Shown in pieces: positions 7,863 through 16,684 of a stretch of 21,536 nucleotides of DNA; positions within the stretch are counted from its first letter, which is position 1, and each line of letters begins with the position of its first letter. The notes beneath the pieces are model-generated. The model was given only the letters and a program-made list of their open reading frames with translations. It did no database searches and was not told where the DNA came from. The stretch comes from JAEZBP01 sp963832725. GTDB taxonomy: Bacteria; Myxococcota_A; Polyangia; Polyangiales; Sandaracinaceae. The stretch is from contig CAWHVG010000004.1 of assembly GCA_963832725.1 (NCBI GenBank), positions 1 through 21,536 on the forward strand. The letters are read 5' to 3'. Position numbers and translations under genes: made by a program.

Positions 7863-9291
7863 TCAGGCGCGGGCGTCCAGCATCGCCGTGAGTGAGCGCC
7901 TCCGAGAGTGCCGCTTGCGGAAGTCGCCCACGTAGCGCTTCGCCAGCACCGAGTGCCCGGCTGTGAGGAGCGCGTCGCGACCGCGGAGGATCAGCTCCAC
8001 CGCGATCTCGTACTCTTCGGGGTGGCCCCGCTTGCAGTGGGAGTCGGCGATTTCGCCGTACAGCGCCGCGGCCTCCCGCGGCTTCTTCGCGGCGACGCTG
8101 TCCGCGATCTGCGCCGCGGCTCGCAGTGCTCGGGCGTCCCGCTCCTTCACGTGGCGGAACTTCGTGAGCGCTTCGCGGTGCTTGTTCTCGGCCACCAGGA
8201 TCTCGACGAGGAGGAGATGCCTACCCTCGGCTGCGAGGCGATGGCGAAGCTCGACTCGGCGGCTCTCCTTGGAGGCCGCGCGGAGCTTCATCCAGTTCTC
8301 GACGGTGGGCTGCTCGCAGAAGAGCTCCTCGGCCCAGCCGGCGGATTGGTGGCGGCCGAAGTAGATGCGCTGCGGCTTGGCGTGTCGGGTGAGCCAGTCG
8401 AGCGCCATCCACCGCCCGACCGAGCGCCGCTGCTCTACGATCTCGGTGAGGACCGACTCCGCCTCGCCGGCGTAGCCGTGCCGGACGAAGAGGTCGGCCG
8501 CCTCCACCAGCGCGTGCCATTCCTCGACGCTCGCCAGCGCGTCGCGGGCCTCACGGACGCGGTGCAGCTGGAGCAGCTGATCGATCAGCTCGAGGTGATT
8601 GTCGGTCCGGCGCAGCATCGCGAGCCGGGCATTTTGGTCGAGGGCATCGCCGCGGAGACGAACGAGGAGCGTGCCGAGCCTCTGGCGCGAATACGATGAT
8701 GTCACCGACGTGAGCGCCGGCTCTGCCCGAGCTGCGAGGTGCTGGCGCTCCTCCTCGGTGGTCGGATCGACCACGACGTCGCGAGCGCGCACGCCGACGC
8801 CGTAGCCGCCGCTGGCCGCGTCCCAGACCGCGACGTCCAGGAGCGACTCGAGCGCGCGCTGGCGGGGCATGCCGGCGACGCGGTCGAGGCAGGCCTCCAG
8901 CTGGTCGACGCATTCGTCGAGCACGCGACCGATCTCGCTCTCCTCGTCATGGATCTGGTCGTAGCGGACGCGAATGCCTGCCGAGAGCGCCGCGAAGACC
9001 GTGATCGCGCTCTCGACCTCGCCGGAGTCGAGGAACGAAGCGCCCCACGCCGCGATCTCCTCGACCTCCCGCGCGGCCGCCAAGCTCTCGCGCCATCCGC
9101 CGCGCTCCGCGGGCCGCAGCGCGAGCTCGACTCGTCGACCGACATCTTCCGTGCGGACCGCGCGGCCGCGCCCCGCCGTGGGCGTGTCGAGAAGCGCGAC
9201 CAGGTCCGGATCTCGATTCGAGCATGCGCTCGACGAGGGCGAGTAGCTCGCCGGGGTCGAGATCTCGGAGCTTGTCACGCGTGGACGCCAT
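7863..9291 (-). pseudogene. DUF6880-like helical-repeat protein, frameshift near the N-terminus
   Basis: ATG at 9291 starts a good N-terminus, ASTRDKLRDLDPGELLALVE, which continues to RMLES. A one-base break near 9213-9222 then moves it to the frame reading NRDPDLVALLDTPTAGRG, which stays open to 7863. The long frame can also be read from 9365, but its first 50 codons look random. About 470 residues consist of repeated helix pairs (HLELIDQLLQLHRVREARDA, a VLTEIVEQRRS region, and a LYGEIADSHCKRG region), much like DUF6880 and the C-terminal region of SWIM zinc-finger proteins. No enzymatic motif and no signal peptide are seen, so a cytosolic scaffold role is the most one can say. The family name is from resemblance. 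Confidence 0.55.
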
Positions 9292-9473
9292 GCCGGGCGA
9301 GCGTACCCCGCGTGCGTCGAACAGGGCACGCACCGTGGCGGTCCGTCCTCCTCGTCGGTCAACATCCGATGCGGGCTGGTGTGGGCCGCGCAGCCTTGCG
9401 TTGACGTCCGAGCCCCGCTCCAACACGATCTCGTCCGCTCTCAGCGCGTCTCCGCGCCTCCCCTCATGAACCC

Positions 9474-10037
9474 ATGAACCGCGGGAAATCAGCCGTCTTC
9501 GTGCTCGTCGCGCTCCTCGCGGTCGGCCTCTTCATCGCGTTCGGTTCGGCTCCCGATCCCCGAGACGAAGTGCTGACCATCACGACCGAGGAGGCCGCTC
9601 GGGTGTACGAGCAAGCGAGCCGAAGCGTGCCCGAAGCGAACCCCGTAATGGACCAGATGGTGGCGGACATCATCCGGTGCGACCAAGGGGGGCTTCCGCT
9701 CGACGATCTCGAAGGTCGGTACACCGATGCGCGGGGAGGGGATTCCCGGCTGCGAATCTCGGGTGCGGTCATTTACTACACGTCACCGAGCGAGAGAATG
9801 GACCCACCGCCTTACGTGCCGTGGGAGGAGCAGTACTGCGTCGTCGAGCGGCTTCCGGGAGCGGGCGATGGGCAGGTATATCGAGCCGTGCACACGCTCG
9901 GGCCCGACGGATCCCGAGGGGTTCGCAGCGCACAGCTGCGCATCACGCGCCACCAAGACGGCATCACGATCTGGGTCGTCGATCTCCCGGATGGCGAGGA
10001 GCAAGAGCTGGGGCCATTCGCGTCGACCTCGAGGTAG
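9474..10037 (+). CDS. Membrane-anchored protein of unknown function
   Basis: 187 residues from ATG 9474. Another ATG eight bases earlier is out of frame. Residues 7-25 (AVFVLVALLAVGLFIAF) form one membrane helix or uncleaved signal after a short basic start, so the rest should lie outside the cytoplasmic membrane. The body is acidic, with two cysteines (CDQGG near 69 and QYCVVERL near 124) that could pair in the periplasm. It resembles small envelope proteins of myxobacteria without a named family. Divergent from the DUF6880-like gene, with about 180 bases between them. I do not recognise a function. Confidence 0.55.
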   Translation: MNRGKSAVFVLVALLAVGLFIAFGSAPDPRDEVLTITTEEAARVYEQASRSVPEANPVMDQMVADIIRCDQGGLPLDDLEGRYTDARGGDSRLRISGAVIYYTSPSERMDPPPYVPWEEQYCVVERLPGAGDGQVYRAVHTLGPDGSRGVRSAQLRITRHQDGITIWVVDLPDGEEQELGPFASTSR

Positions 10038-10131
10038 CGCGCCGCGGCCCTCGGCGTTCGACGTCCTGCCCATTGCGCCGCTATGGCGCTCTGCGCATTC
10101 CAACGGAGACGCGCTGCTGCCCTGAGCAGCG

Positions 10132-10870
10132 GTGGGGGCCGACCCGACAGGCCAATCGGCTTCCTCCGCAGCGGCAACCGTCGACAGTGCGATCCACGTT
10201 CCCGTGGAAGCGTCGCTCGACTACCGTGCAGGTGTGCATCCGGTCGTCGCAACGACTCCGACGCAGTACGCCTTCGGCATCTGCCTCCTTCTCGTCGCGC
10301 CCGCGCTCGCGTTCTTCGCCGCGACTACGCAGCGGGCCCGAGAGCAGAACCCTTGGCTGGGCGCGCTGTTGGTCGGTGGCGCCAGTTGGGCGGGATGGAT
10401 CGTCAGCGGCATCACCGCGGCGGCGCTCTTTCCGAGATACCCGCTGAGCGGAGCTCCGCCGGAGCCCGTCGCGATGCTCTTCGTTCTGCCGGGATGGATC
10501 ACTGGCGGCGTTGCGCTGCGAGGGCTGGCGACCCGGAGGATGCCCGTCCGCACGAGCGGCAGGCGGCAGCGGGTGGCCGAAGCTGCGGTCGCCATGACCG
10601 CGGTCGTCCTCGCCAGCGTCGCGGTACCTGCACATCGAGCACTGACGGAGTGGCCGGCAAGAAGGGTACTTCCCGATGGTGCCCAGGTGCTCGAGGAGCA
10701 GGCCTACGAGGATGGCTTCCTCCCCGACTTCGAGTACGAGTTGCGAGCGCGCATGTCCGAGCAGGGGTTCCGCGAGTGGATGCGACGCCTCGATGTCGCA
10801 CCCACCGACGATCCTTCGCGGTACGGCGTGCCCCACGACTACGTCGAGCAGGAGTGCGGTTCGCAGGGCA
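10132..10870 (+). CDS. Multi-pass membrane protein, 3' end unresolved
   Basis: GTG starts are available at 10132 and 10234; the latter begins directly before the first hydrophobic segment. Four membrane helices are visible: YAFGICLLLVAPALAFFAAT, a GALLVGGASWAGWIVSGI segment, VAMLFVLPGWITGGVAL and VAMTAVVLASVAVPA. A soluble tail follows (FEYELRARMSEQGFREWMRR), similar to cytosolic or periplasmic tails of unknown-function membrane proteins. No stop occurs in any plus frame between 10860 and 10990, where the convergent lipoprotein gene also lacks its stop. The frame then continues for over 1 kb as the antisense of that gene, which is not credible. The end given is approximate. Confidence 0.45.
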
Positions 10871-10872
10871 CC

Positions 10873-12000
10873 TATCGACGGCGTCGGCACCTTCCACGCC
10901 TGGTGCGAGAGGTCGCCGGCCAGCGTCGCGGACAAGGCCGAGAATGGCGCCAACCGCGTCGAGCGAAGTCGTCCTGCAGCGAGATCGACGTCGAGCAGCA
11001 ACGGAGGGGTGGAGTCCGTGGTGATCACCATCCGCTCGCCGTCGACTGCCCAGCCGACGACGTCACCGCTCCCGCTCGCTTCCTCCGGCAGAGGGAGGAC
11101 CCACCGGTCTTCGCCCGATGCCTGAGCCAGCCGCCGAAGCGCGCCGTCCGCGAACACGACCAGGTCGTTCCCCACCTGGAGCATGGGCGGATAGTGCGGC
11201 CACGATCGGCTCCATCGAGGCTCTCCTCCGAGCAATGCCCTCACGCCATCCTCGTCGGCGACGATGGCGAGCTGGTCGGCGAGGAACCTCGTACCGGCTG
11301 CGACCGGCACCGGCTCGCCGCCGGCGAGAGGGATCCTCAACGAGCGTTCATCGGCGCCGAACGTGACGACGACCTCGCTGTCGTTCGCCATCCGAACATA
11401 GGCCCGTTCGCCGAACCGGTGACGCGCGACGGTCGCTCCCGTCTCGGCATCGAGGATCCACACGACCATGGGTGCGTCGTACTCATCGGGGACGACCACC
11501 GCGCGGCATCCTTCGACCGCGAGGATGCGCGCTCGCCCGGGCTCGTAGTCGCGCTGCCAGAGCTCCTGGCCCGTCTGCGCGTCGAGCCCGCGCACGCCGC
11601 CCTCATCCGATTGGATCACGCGGCCGCAGCCCGAACCGTAGACAGACTGCCGGCCGACGCGCTTCCACCGGAGCGCGCCCGTTCGGATATCGAGTGCTTC
11701 CGCAGCTGTTCTATCCGCGCGGATGAGCAGGTCTCCGGCAATCCATGCGTCATACATGGTGCCGCGCCTCCGCAGCACGACCCCGCTCCGCGGCAGGGTC
11801 TGCCAGTCCACCGGGAGCGTGACCGTCGAGGTCTCGGGACGCGACGGGTCGGCAACGAAGGGGCCCACGATCGGATGGAACAGTGTCTTCTCGGCGATGG
11901 GCCAACCGACGGAGCAGGACTGGGGCGTGCGATGCGTCCGCGGAGCCCCGCATGCGGAGATCACGGCGCTCAGGAACGCGAGCTGTGCTGAGCGTCTCAC
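10873..12000 (-). CDS. PQQ-like beta-propeller lipoprotein, 3' end unresolved
   Basis: GTG at 12000 gives a signal peptide with lipobox (LAFLSAVISAC, Cys at 17), so it is exported and lipid-anchored. Propeller blades show the PQQ-repeat pattern 'aLDxxTGxxxWxxxx' several times: ALDIRTGALRWKRV, GLDAQTGQELWQRD and WILDAETGATVARHRFG. It is a typical scaffold for binding or sensing rather than a known enzyme. After about 370 residues the frame runs into the antisense of the convergent membrane-protein gene. The continuous frame reaches 10081 but the part beyond about 10873 is a shadow. A frame error or deletion at the junction is likely. Confidence 0.6.
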
Positions 12001-12151
12001 GGCCTCACGTTCTACTACGGGAACGCGCGCTGGCGGCGCCGTGTCTACTTCACGGCCAGCTGCTCCACTCGCGCAGCGGCCGCGTTCTTCGAGAGGCCGC
12101 CCTCATTTGCTGTTGGATTGCCGACGGCCCCTGCCGCGGACCCGACGCGGT

Positions 12152-13429
12152 TCACCGGTAGAACGTGATGAGCACTTGCGGCATCGACCGGTCGACTGCG
12201 TCGCAGGCGATGATCGCGATGGTCCCATCCGTCAGCACGGCGACCTCGTCGTTGTTGTACCCACCGGGCAGTTGGCGCGCCCAATGCGGCTCGATCGTCC
12301 GTTCGTCCGTAGCGACGAGGACGGCGCTGGCGGGCGCACCGCCGCTCGAGAACGTGCGACCCGCGATGGTGATCATCCCTGCGAACGGTCGCGCGATGAG
12401 CAGCTCGTGACCGTGGAAGGCTGCGTAGGGCCCGTCGAGGTACTGTGTCTCGAGGGCGTGCACGTCGGCTCCGACCTCCACCTGCAGCGTCGTGGAATCG
12501 CCCATGGTCCCGAGCAAGACGGGGACGCCGTCGGGGTGCCAGAGCGCGGCGTACTCGGAGTACCAGTCGTGGTCGCCGGGGTTCTCGAGCGAACCATCGG
12601 GGAGGGTCATGGTGCGAACGAACTGGCCCCCGGCGGCCGCGAACACGCCGCCCTCGATGTCCTGGCCGAAGTAGAGGGCGACGCCGTTGTCGTTGACCGC
12701 GAGCTGATGCACGTTCGCGAGCGATCCGCTCGCCTCGACGGTCGCGCTGGCCACGACGTTCACGATTGAGAGGTCGTCGCGCGCGAGGACTGCGGCGAAG
12801 GGGCCATGCGCCTCCGTGTCGCCCATCGTGGTGGGAGCACGTGCCGTCCCGACCACGACCGCGTAGTCGGCCGACGCGGCGATGTCGGAGAAGTACACGG
12901 GCGGGTTCGTGGTGCTCGTGAGCGTGAGCACGGCCTCGGTCGCGAGGGTCGAGCTGATGCGCTCGACGTGCGCGGCGGGTAGCGGTGCGAAGCAGCCGTC
13001 TCCGCTCGCGATGTACAAACCGCCGTTCGGATCTGCCCCGAGGCGCTCGACACCAAACCCTGCTGGCCCCTGACACGGCCAGGATCGGGCGCGGGTGACT
13101 CCCGAGGGATTGAAGCAGGCGACGAAGGCATCGTTCTGTGCCACGTCCGGAAGCAGCGGGCTGGGCGTTCGGCCCTTCCGTATTCCGCCGATGCACACGT
13201 CACCGGCCGGCGTGCTCGCCGAGTCTAGGATGAAGAAGCTGGACGGGAGCTCGAATCGCCCCACTTCTATGACCGGCTCGGCGCCGGCGTCGTTGCCCGC
13301 ATCGACGCCGGCGTCGATGCTAGCGTCGAAGCCGCGCATCCCGCCCGCATCGGCGCGGTCGCTTCGTCCGTGATCCGCGGCGCAGGCGAGTAGTAGAGCA
13401 GCGAAACAGCAGAACCGGAGACTCGTCAT
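12152..13429 (-). CDS. Lipoprotein with Asp-Ala-Gly linker and propeller-like repeats
   Basis: Start ATG 13429 chosen because it gives a clean signal peptide: MTSLRFCCFAALLLAC, with a lipobox LLAC at residues 13-16. A longer frame upstream to 13633 lacks such features. Residues 25-50 form a linker rich in Asp-Ala-Gly (DASIDAGVDAGNDAGAEP), a hallmark of myxobacterial surface lipoproteins. The remaining ~370 residues carry spaced motifs such as AFVACFNPSGV and LGADPNGGLYIAS, like SBBP-type beta-propeller blades. The frame is intact through to ITFYR and the TAG/TGA stop at 12152. Likely a surface-exposed binding protein; ligand unknown. It follows the PQQ-like lipoprotein in the same orientation and may be co-expressed. 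Confidence 0.65.
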   Translation of the reverse strand: MTSLRFCCFAALLLACAADHGRSDRADAGGMRGFDASIDAGVDAGNDAGAEPVIEVGRFELPSSFFILDSASTPAGDVCIGGIRKGRTPSPLLPDVAQNDAFVACFNPSGVTRARSWPCQGPAGFGVERLGADPNGGLYIASGDGCFAPLPAAHVERISSTLATEAVLTLTSTTNPPVYFSDIAASADYAVVVGTARAPTTMGDTEAHGPFAAVLARDDLSIVNVVASATVEASGSLANVHQLAVNDNGVALYFGQDIEGGVFAAAGGQFVRTMTLPDGSLENPGDHDWYSEYAALWHPDGVPVLLGTMGDSTTLQVEVGADVHALETQYLDGPYAAFHGHELLIARPFAGMITIAGRTFSSGGAPASAVLVATDERTIEPHWARQLPGGYNNDEVAVLTDGTIAIIACDAVDRSMPQVLITFYR

Positions 13430-13629
13430 GCACGTCAGGGTAGCGCGGGCAACGATGATGATCGCGAGGTCTTGGGGTGGGTGGTACAGATGGTAGGCGT
13501 CAGACGTGGAGTTGCCTGATTCACTGCTGCTCGCCGCACAGTCCATGGCAGCCGTCGACCGTGTGCGCCGTTGCCGGGATGTCGGCCGCTGGCTTCGCCC
13601 ATAGCGCAAGTCCCAGGGGCCCGACCCCA

Positions 13630-13938
13630 TCACGATCCGTGTTGCCGGCCTCCGAGCTGTCCGAGCAAGGCCGTCGCTTCGTAAAGATCATCGGGGCTGA
13701 CTTTGAGAAAGAGGTCCGGCTCTCGCCATGGCGCATCGAGGTCAGGCGTCGGCACGCCCCAGAAGTCGTCGCCATCGATTCCGACGACGTCCACGAACCA
13801 CGACATCCGACTCGCGAGCAGGAACGCGTCGAGGGTGGTGATCCGCAGCGCTGCCCCGACACGGACTGCGGAGCCAGCACGGCTGTGCGCGAGCTTCGCG
13901 AGGATGACCTGCGACATGCGCTCGCCGGGGTGCGGCAC
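13630..13938 (-). CDS. Small unknown protein, N-terminus probably cut by the IS3 element
   Basis: The clear part reads WFVDVVGIDGDDFWGVPTPD and then PDLFLKVSPDDLYEATALLG, a coherent acidic sequence ending at 13630. GTG 13938 and ATG 13917 are possible starts, but both lie within 30-50 bases of the IS3 terminus at 13966, so the original start may have been removed. A neighbouring frame continues past the stop as LGLALWAKPAADIPATAH to 13521, which may mean a further frame break. I recognise no family. Confidence 0.4.
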   Translation of the reverse strand: MPHPGERMSQVILAKLAHSRAGSAVRVGAALRITTLDAFLLASRMSWFVDVVGIDGDDFWGVPTPDLDAPWREPDLFLKVSPDDLYEATALLGQLGGRQHGS

Positions 13939-14025
13939 GTTCCGCCGGATTGGAGGAGCCGCGAGTAAGGATCCCCCGCTTCCGTGGACACCCCCGAAAG
14001 CGCGAGAATGCGCGAGGAGTGTCCC

Positions 14026-14322
14026 ATGCCGAGAAGAAAGCGAAGGAAGTTCACCCCGGAGTTTCGGGCCGAGGTCGTGGCGCTGTGCCAGGCCGGGGAC
14101 CGGAGCATCGGGCAGGTCGCGAAGGACCTGGACCTGACGGAGACGGCGGTGCGCGAGTGGGTGCGGCGGGCGGAGGCCGACGCCTGCCGCGGTCGCCCCG
14201 GCGAGCTGACGAGCGCGGAGCGTGAGGAGCTGACGCGACTGCGGCGGGAGAACAAGCAGCTCCGCGTGGAGCGCGAAATCCTAAAAGCGGCGGCCACCTT
14301 CTTCGCGAAGGAGAACGGATGA
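14026..14322 (+). CDS. IS3-family transposase OrfA
   Basis: Start ATG 14026 follows AGGAG at a seven-base spacing; the frame also opens at a GTG inside the terminal repeat, which I reject. 98 residues: the HTH_Tnp_1 pattern RKFTPEFRAEVVALCQAGDR, then IGQVAKDLDLTETAVREWVR, followed by a leucine-zipper stretch (TRLRRENKQLRVEREILKAA) that ends KENG. OrfA binds the terminal repeats. Its TGA overlaps ATG 14319 of orfB as ATGA. Intact. Confidence 0.88.
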   Translation: MPRRKRRKFTPEFRAEVVALCQAGDRSIGQVAKDLDLTETAVREWVRRAEADACRGRPGELTSAEREELTRLRRENKQLRVEREILKAAATFFAKENG

Positions 14323-15033
14323 AGTACGCGTTCATCCGGGCGAAGTCGGTGGCCTTTCCCGTCGCGCTGATGTGCAAGCTCCTGGGCGTCTCGAAGAGTG
14401 GCTTCTACGCGTGGCGGGACCGGGCCGAGTCCGAGCGCTCCGTGGACGACGCGCGGCTGGCGGTCGAGATCGCCGCCATCTACAAGCGCTACCGCGGCCG
14501 GTACGGCAGCCCTCGCGTTCACGCCGAGCTCCGAACGCGCGGCTCCCGTGTCGGGCGCAAGCGCGTCGAGCGGCTGATGCGCGAGCAGGGTCTACGTGCG
14601 CGGGGGCGCCGCCGCTTCCGCAAGACAACCGATTCGCAGCACACCGACCCCATCGCGCCGAATCTGCTCGAGAGGAACTTCGGCGCGACGGGCCCGAACG
14701 AGGTCTGGGTGACCGACGTGACCTACGTCTGGACGCACGAGGGGTGGCTGTACCTCGCCGTCATCCTCGACCTCTACGCGCGTCGGGTCGTGGGCTGGGC
14801 GGCCAGCGACGCCAACGACACGAAGCTCGCGCTCGCTGCGCTCTCGATGGCGACGACGTCGCGGAGGCCTCCCCCTGGCCTCATTCATCACTCCGATCGC
14901 GGCAGCCCCTACGCCAGCGCCGACTACCGTCGCGCTCTCGACGCGCACGGCATCGTCCCGAGCATGAGCCGCAAAGGGGACTGCTGGGACAACGCTGTCG
15001 CCGAGAGCTTCTTCGGCACGCTCAAGGTCGAGC
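14319..15033 (+). pseudogene. IS3-family transposase OrfB, 5' part (split by IS256)
   Basis: Reads KYAFIRAKSVAFPVALMCKL, an HTH_21 segment (YRGRYGSPRVHAELR), then the rve integrase core. The core shows WVTDVTYV (first Asp), IHHSDRGSPYAS (second Asp) and AESFFGTLKVE (catalytic Glu). The frame is broken after the glutamate by the IS256-family insertion. It then reads on into foreign sequence for 184 codons, which is not native. The remaining C-terminus resumes at 16493. Precise loss of the insertion and one target copy would restore the gene. Confidence 0.88.
15025..15033 (+). repeat. Left 9-bp target duplication of the IS256 insertion
   Basis: AGGTCGAGC directly before the IS256 terminus, repeated at 16484-16492. 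Confidence 0.9.
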
Positions 15034-15057
15034 GAGTTATTGTCAAGAGTTGTGGAT
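15034..15057 (+). repeat. IS256-family left terminal repeat
   Basis: GAGTTATTGTCAAGAGTTGT and the four bases GGAT. Pairs imperfectly with 16460-16483; the same repeat ends the truncated copy at 17536. Confidence 0.85.
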
Positions 15058-15067
15058 ACGGAGCTGA

Positions 15068-16378
15068 TCAGGCGGCGTCCTTTTGCTCACTCTCGTTCGT
15101 GTCCCTCTTCGACTTCCCCGCTGACTTGATGGGCTTTGCTCTGGGGCGCTCCTTGCGCGCCCCGTCCTCGAACGTGACGCCTGCACGGACGAGCGGGATG
15201 AGTTCGTGGCCGTCCAGCTTCCGCCATCGGCGCTCGGCCATAAGGAGGAGCTTGAAGGCCATCGCGAGTCCGGCGTTGCGGGAGCCGGCCCCCTTCGTGA
15301 CCCGCTGCCGGAGCTTGACGGTGGCGAAGGTGGACTCGATCGGGTTGGTACTGCGCAGGTGCTTCCAGTGCTCCGCCGGGAAGTCGAAGAGCGTCGTCAT
15401 CCGGCCGAAGTCGGTCTGGAGGCACTTGGTGGCCTTTGGATATTTCGCGCGGAACTCCTTCACAAACGACGCGGCCAGCTCCTCACACTCCGCCTTTGTC
15501 GGCGCCTTCATCATCTCGTGGAGATGGGATTTTGCGCGCGGCTGCACGCTCTTGGGAAGCTTGTCGAGAACGTTCGCGATCTTGTGAACCCAGCACCGCT
15601 GTTCGCGCGTCTCCGGGAAGACCTCGCGCAGCGCCGCCCAGAAGCCGAGCGCGCCGTCACCGACCGCCAACGCCGGCGCGCGCATCCCCCGCGCCTTCAC
15701 GTCGCGCAGGAGCGACAGCCAGCTCTCGGTGGACTCCCGGTAGCCGTCTTCGATCGCGATCACCTCCTTCGTGCCGTCCGGTCGGGCCCCGATCATGACG
15801 AGCGCGGCGAGGCGTTCGTCCTCGAGGCGCACGTTGAAGTGCACCCCGTCGACCCAGACGTACACGTAGTCGCGGTCCTCCAGCGACCTCTTCCGCCACG
15901 CCCGGTACTCCTCCTGCCACGCGCTCGTGAGCCTCGTGATCGAGCTCGGCGACAAGCCCGCGGCGTCCGGACCGAGCAGCGTGGGAAGCGCCTCCTGGAA
16001 GTCGCCCGTCGACAGTCCGCGCAGATAGAGGAGCGGAAGCACCTCTGAAACGTTCTTCGAGCGCCGCATGTAGGGGGGCAGGATCCTGCTCGTGAAGCGT
16101 TGCCGCTCCCCGTCCACTACCCGCTTGTCGTTCACACGAGGCGCCCGGAGCCCCACCGTCCCTGCGCCGATCGTCACCTTCCGCTCCCGAGCACGCCCGT
16201 TGCGAACCACCAGCGCGCGGCCCTCCTCGTCCCGGCTCGCACCATGCCGCGCCAGATACTCCTCGACCTCCACCTCCAGAGCCGCCGCGATCATCCGCCG
16301 CGCTCCCTCGCGCGCCAGCTGATCAAGCGCGCACTCCATCGGCTCGCCCTGAACGTCCTTCTCCTCTACCTTCGGCAT
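15068..16378 (-). CDS. IS256-family (Mutator-like) transposase
   Basis: 436 residues from ATG 16378 (MPKVEEKD), preceded by GGGGAAAGG; the frame extends upstream to 16465 but into the terminal repeat. Catalytic triad is visible: YVWVDGVHFNVR (Asp 177), ALAVGDGALGFW (Asp 241) and STNPIESTFATVK (Glu 348). The C/H motif RCWVHKIANVLDKLP sits between the second Asp and the Glu, as in the family. The N-terminal part holds the usual EVEEYLARHG and PPYMRRSKNV segments. The reading frame is unbroken, so the enzyme is likely active and the element recently moved. It is antisense to the IS3 orfB it splits. Confidence 0.95.
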   Translation of the reverse strand: MPKVEEKDVQGEPMECALDQLAREGARRMIAAALEVEVEEYLARHGASRDEEGRALVVRNGRARERKVTIGAGTVGLRAPRVNDKRVVDGERQRFTSRILPPYMRRSKNVSEVLPLLYLRGLSTGDFQEALPTLLGPDAAGLSPSSITRLTSAWQEEYRAWRKRSLEDRDYVYVWVDGVHFNVRLEDERLAALVMIGARPDGTKEVIAIEDGYRESTESWLSLLRDVKARGMRAPALAVGDGALGFWAALREVFPETREQRCWVHKIANVLDKLPKSVQPRAKSHLHEMMKAPTKAECEELAASFVKEFRAKYPKATKCLQTDFGRMTTLFDFPAEHWKHLRSTNPIESTFATVKLRQRVTKGAGSRNAGLAMAFKLLLMAERRWRKLDGHELIPLVRAGVTFEDGARKERPRAKPIKSAGKSKRDTNESEQKDAA

Positions 16379-16459
16379 CGGCGTACCTTTCCCCGGCCTA
16401 CAAGCCGGTCTCGTGTTTTCCAACTCGGAAGGGTACGCCACCCTCTTCACCTCACGTCG

Positions 16460-16483
16460 ATCCACAACTCCTGGGCATATCTC
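16460..16483 (-). repeat. IS256-family right terminal repeat
   Basis: Read on the minus strand as GAGATATGCCCAGGAGTTGT then GGAT; shares GAGTTGTGGAT with the left end. Confidence 0.85.
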
Positions 16484-16492
16484 AGGTCGAGC
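16484..16492 (+). repeat. Right 9-bp target duplication of the IS256 insertion
   Basis: AGGTCGAGC, identical to 15025-15033; orfB resumes directly after it. Confidence 0.9.
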
Positions 16493-16653
16493 TCGTGCAC
16501 GATGCTGACTACGACAGCCGCCGCACCGCCATCGGCTCCATCGGCGACTACATCGAGCGCTTCTACAACACCGAGAGGCGGCACTCCCGTCTCGACTACC
16601 TCAGCCCCATCGAGTTCGAATTGAAGAGCCTGCTCGCCGCGCTCGCGGCATAG
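16493..16653 (+). pseudogene. IS3-family transposase OrfB, 3' part
   Basis: Reads the end of the integrase core: VHDADYDSRRTAIGSIGDYI, then ERFYNTERRHSRLDYLSPIE and the tail to TAG 16651-16653. 'YN..R.HS.L.Y.sP..fE' is the standard IS3 OrfB C-terminus. In frame with the 5' part once the insertion and one target copy are removed. Ends seven bases before the right terminal repeat. Confidence 0.88.
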
Positions 16654-16684
16654 TCAACCTGTCCACGAGAGCGGGGGAAGGTCA

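Larger units (their letters stand above)
15034..16483 (-). mobile_element. Complete IS256-family element
   Basis: 1450 bp, flanked by a 9-bp direct repeat (AGGTCGAGC), within the 8-9 bp usual for this family. Terminal inverted repeats of about 24 bp (15034-15057, 16460-16483) share GAGTTGTGGAT at their inner ends and GAG at the tips. Encodes one intact transposase. Inserted inside IS3 orfB. Confidence 0.92.
13966..16684 (+). mobile_element. IS3-family element carrying an inserted IS256-family element
   Basis: Ends are 25-bp imperfect inverted repeats at 13966-13990 and 16660-16684, sharing the cores CCCCCGCT and CGTGGACA. The element encodes orfA and orfB. No 3-bp target duplication (left GAG, right CGC). 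Without the IS256 insertion and its duplication it would be 1260 bp, a normal IS3 size. Confidence 0.88.

Noticed and set aside
10075..10089. Small inverted repeat GCGCC-N5-GGCGC
   Set aside because: Short stem, no T-run, and such repeats are expected by chance at this GC content.
10081..12000. Overlapping 619-residue plus and 639-residue minus reading frames
   Set aside because: Both are long because of high GC. Each has convincing protein sequence in only one part, and the rest is the antisense of the other gene.
12045..12110. Minus-strand ending GLSKNAAAARVEQLAVK before a stop
   Set aside because: Looks protein-like but no coherent upstream sequence exists; too short to support.
15206..16048. 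Plus-strand frame of 280 residues in the IS256 element (and its mirror at 16654-17364)
   Set aside because: Antisense of the transposase catalytic domain in both copies; repeats only because the element does.
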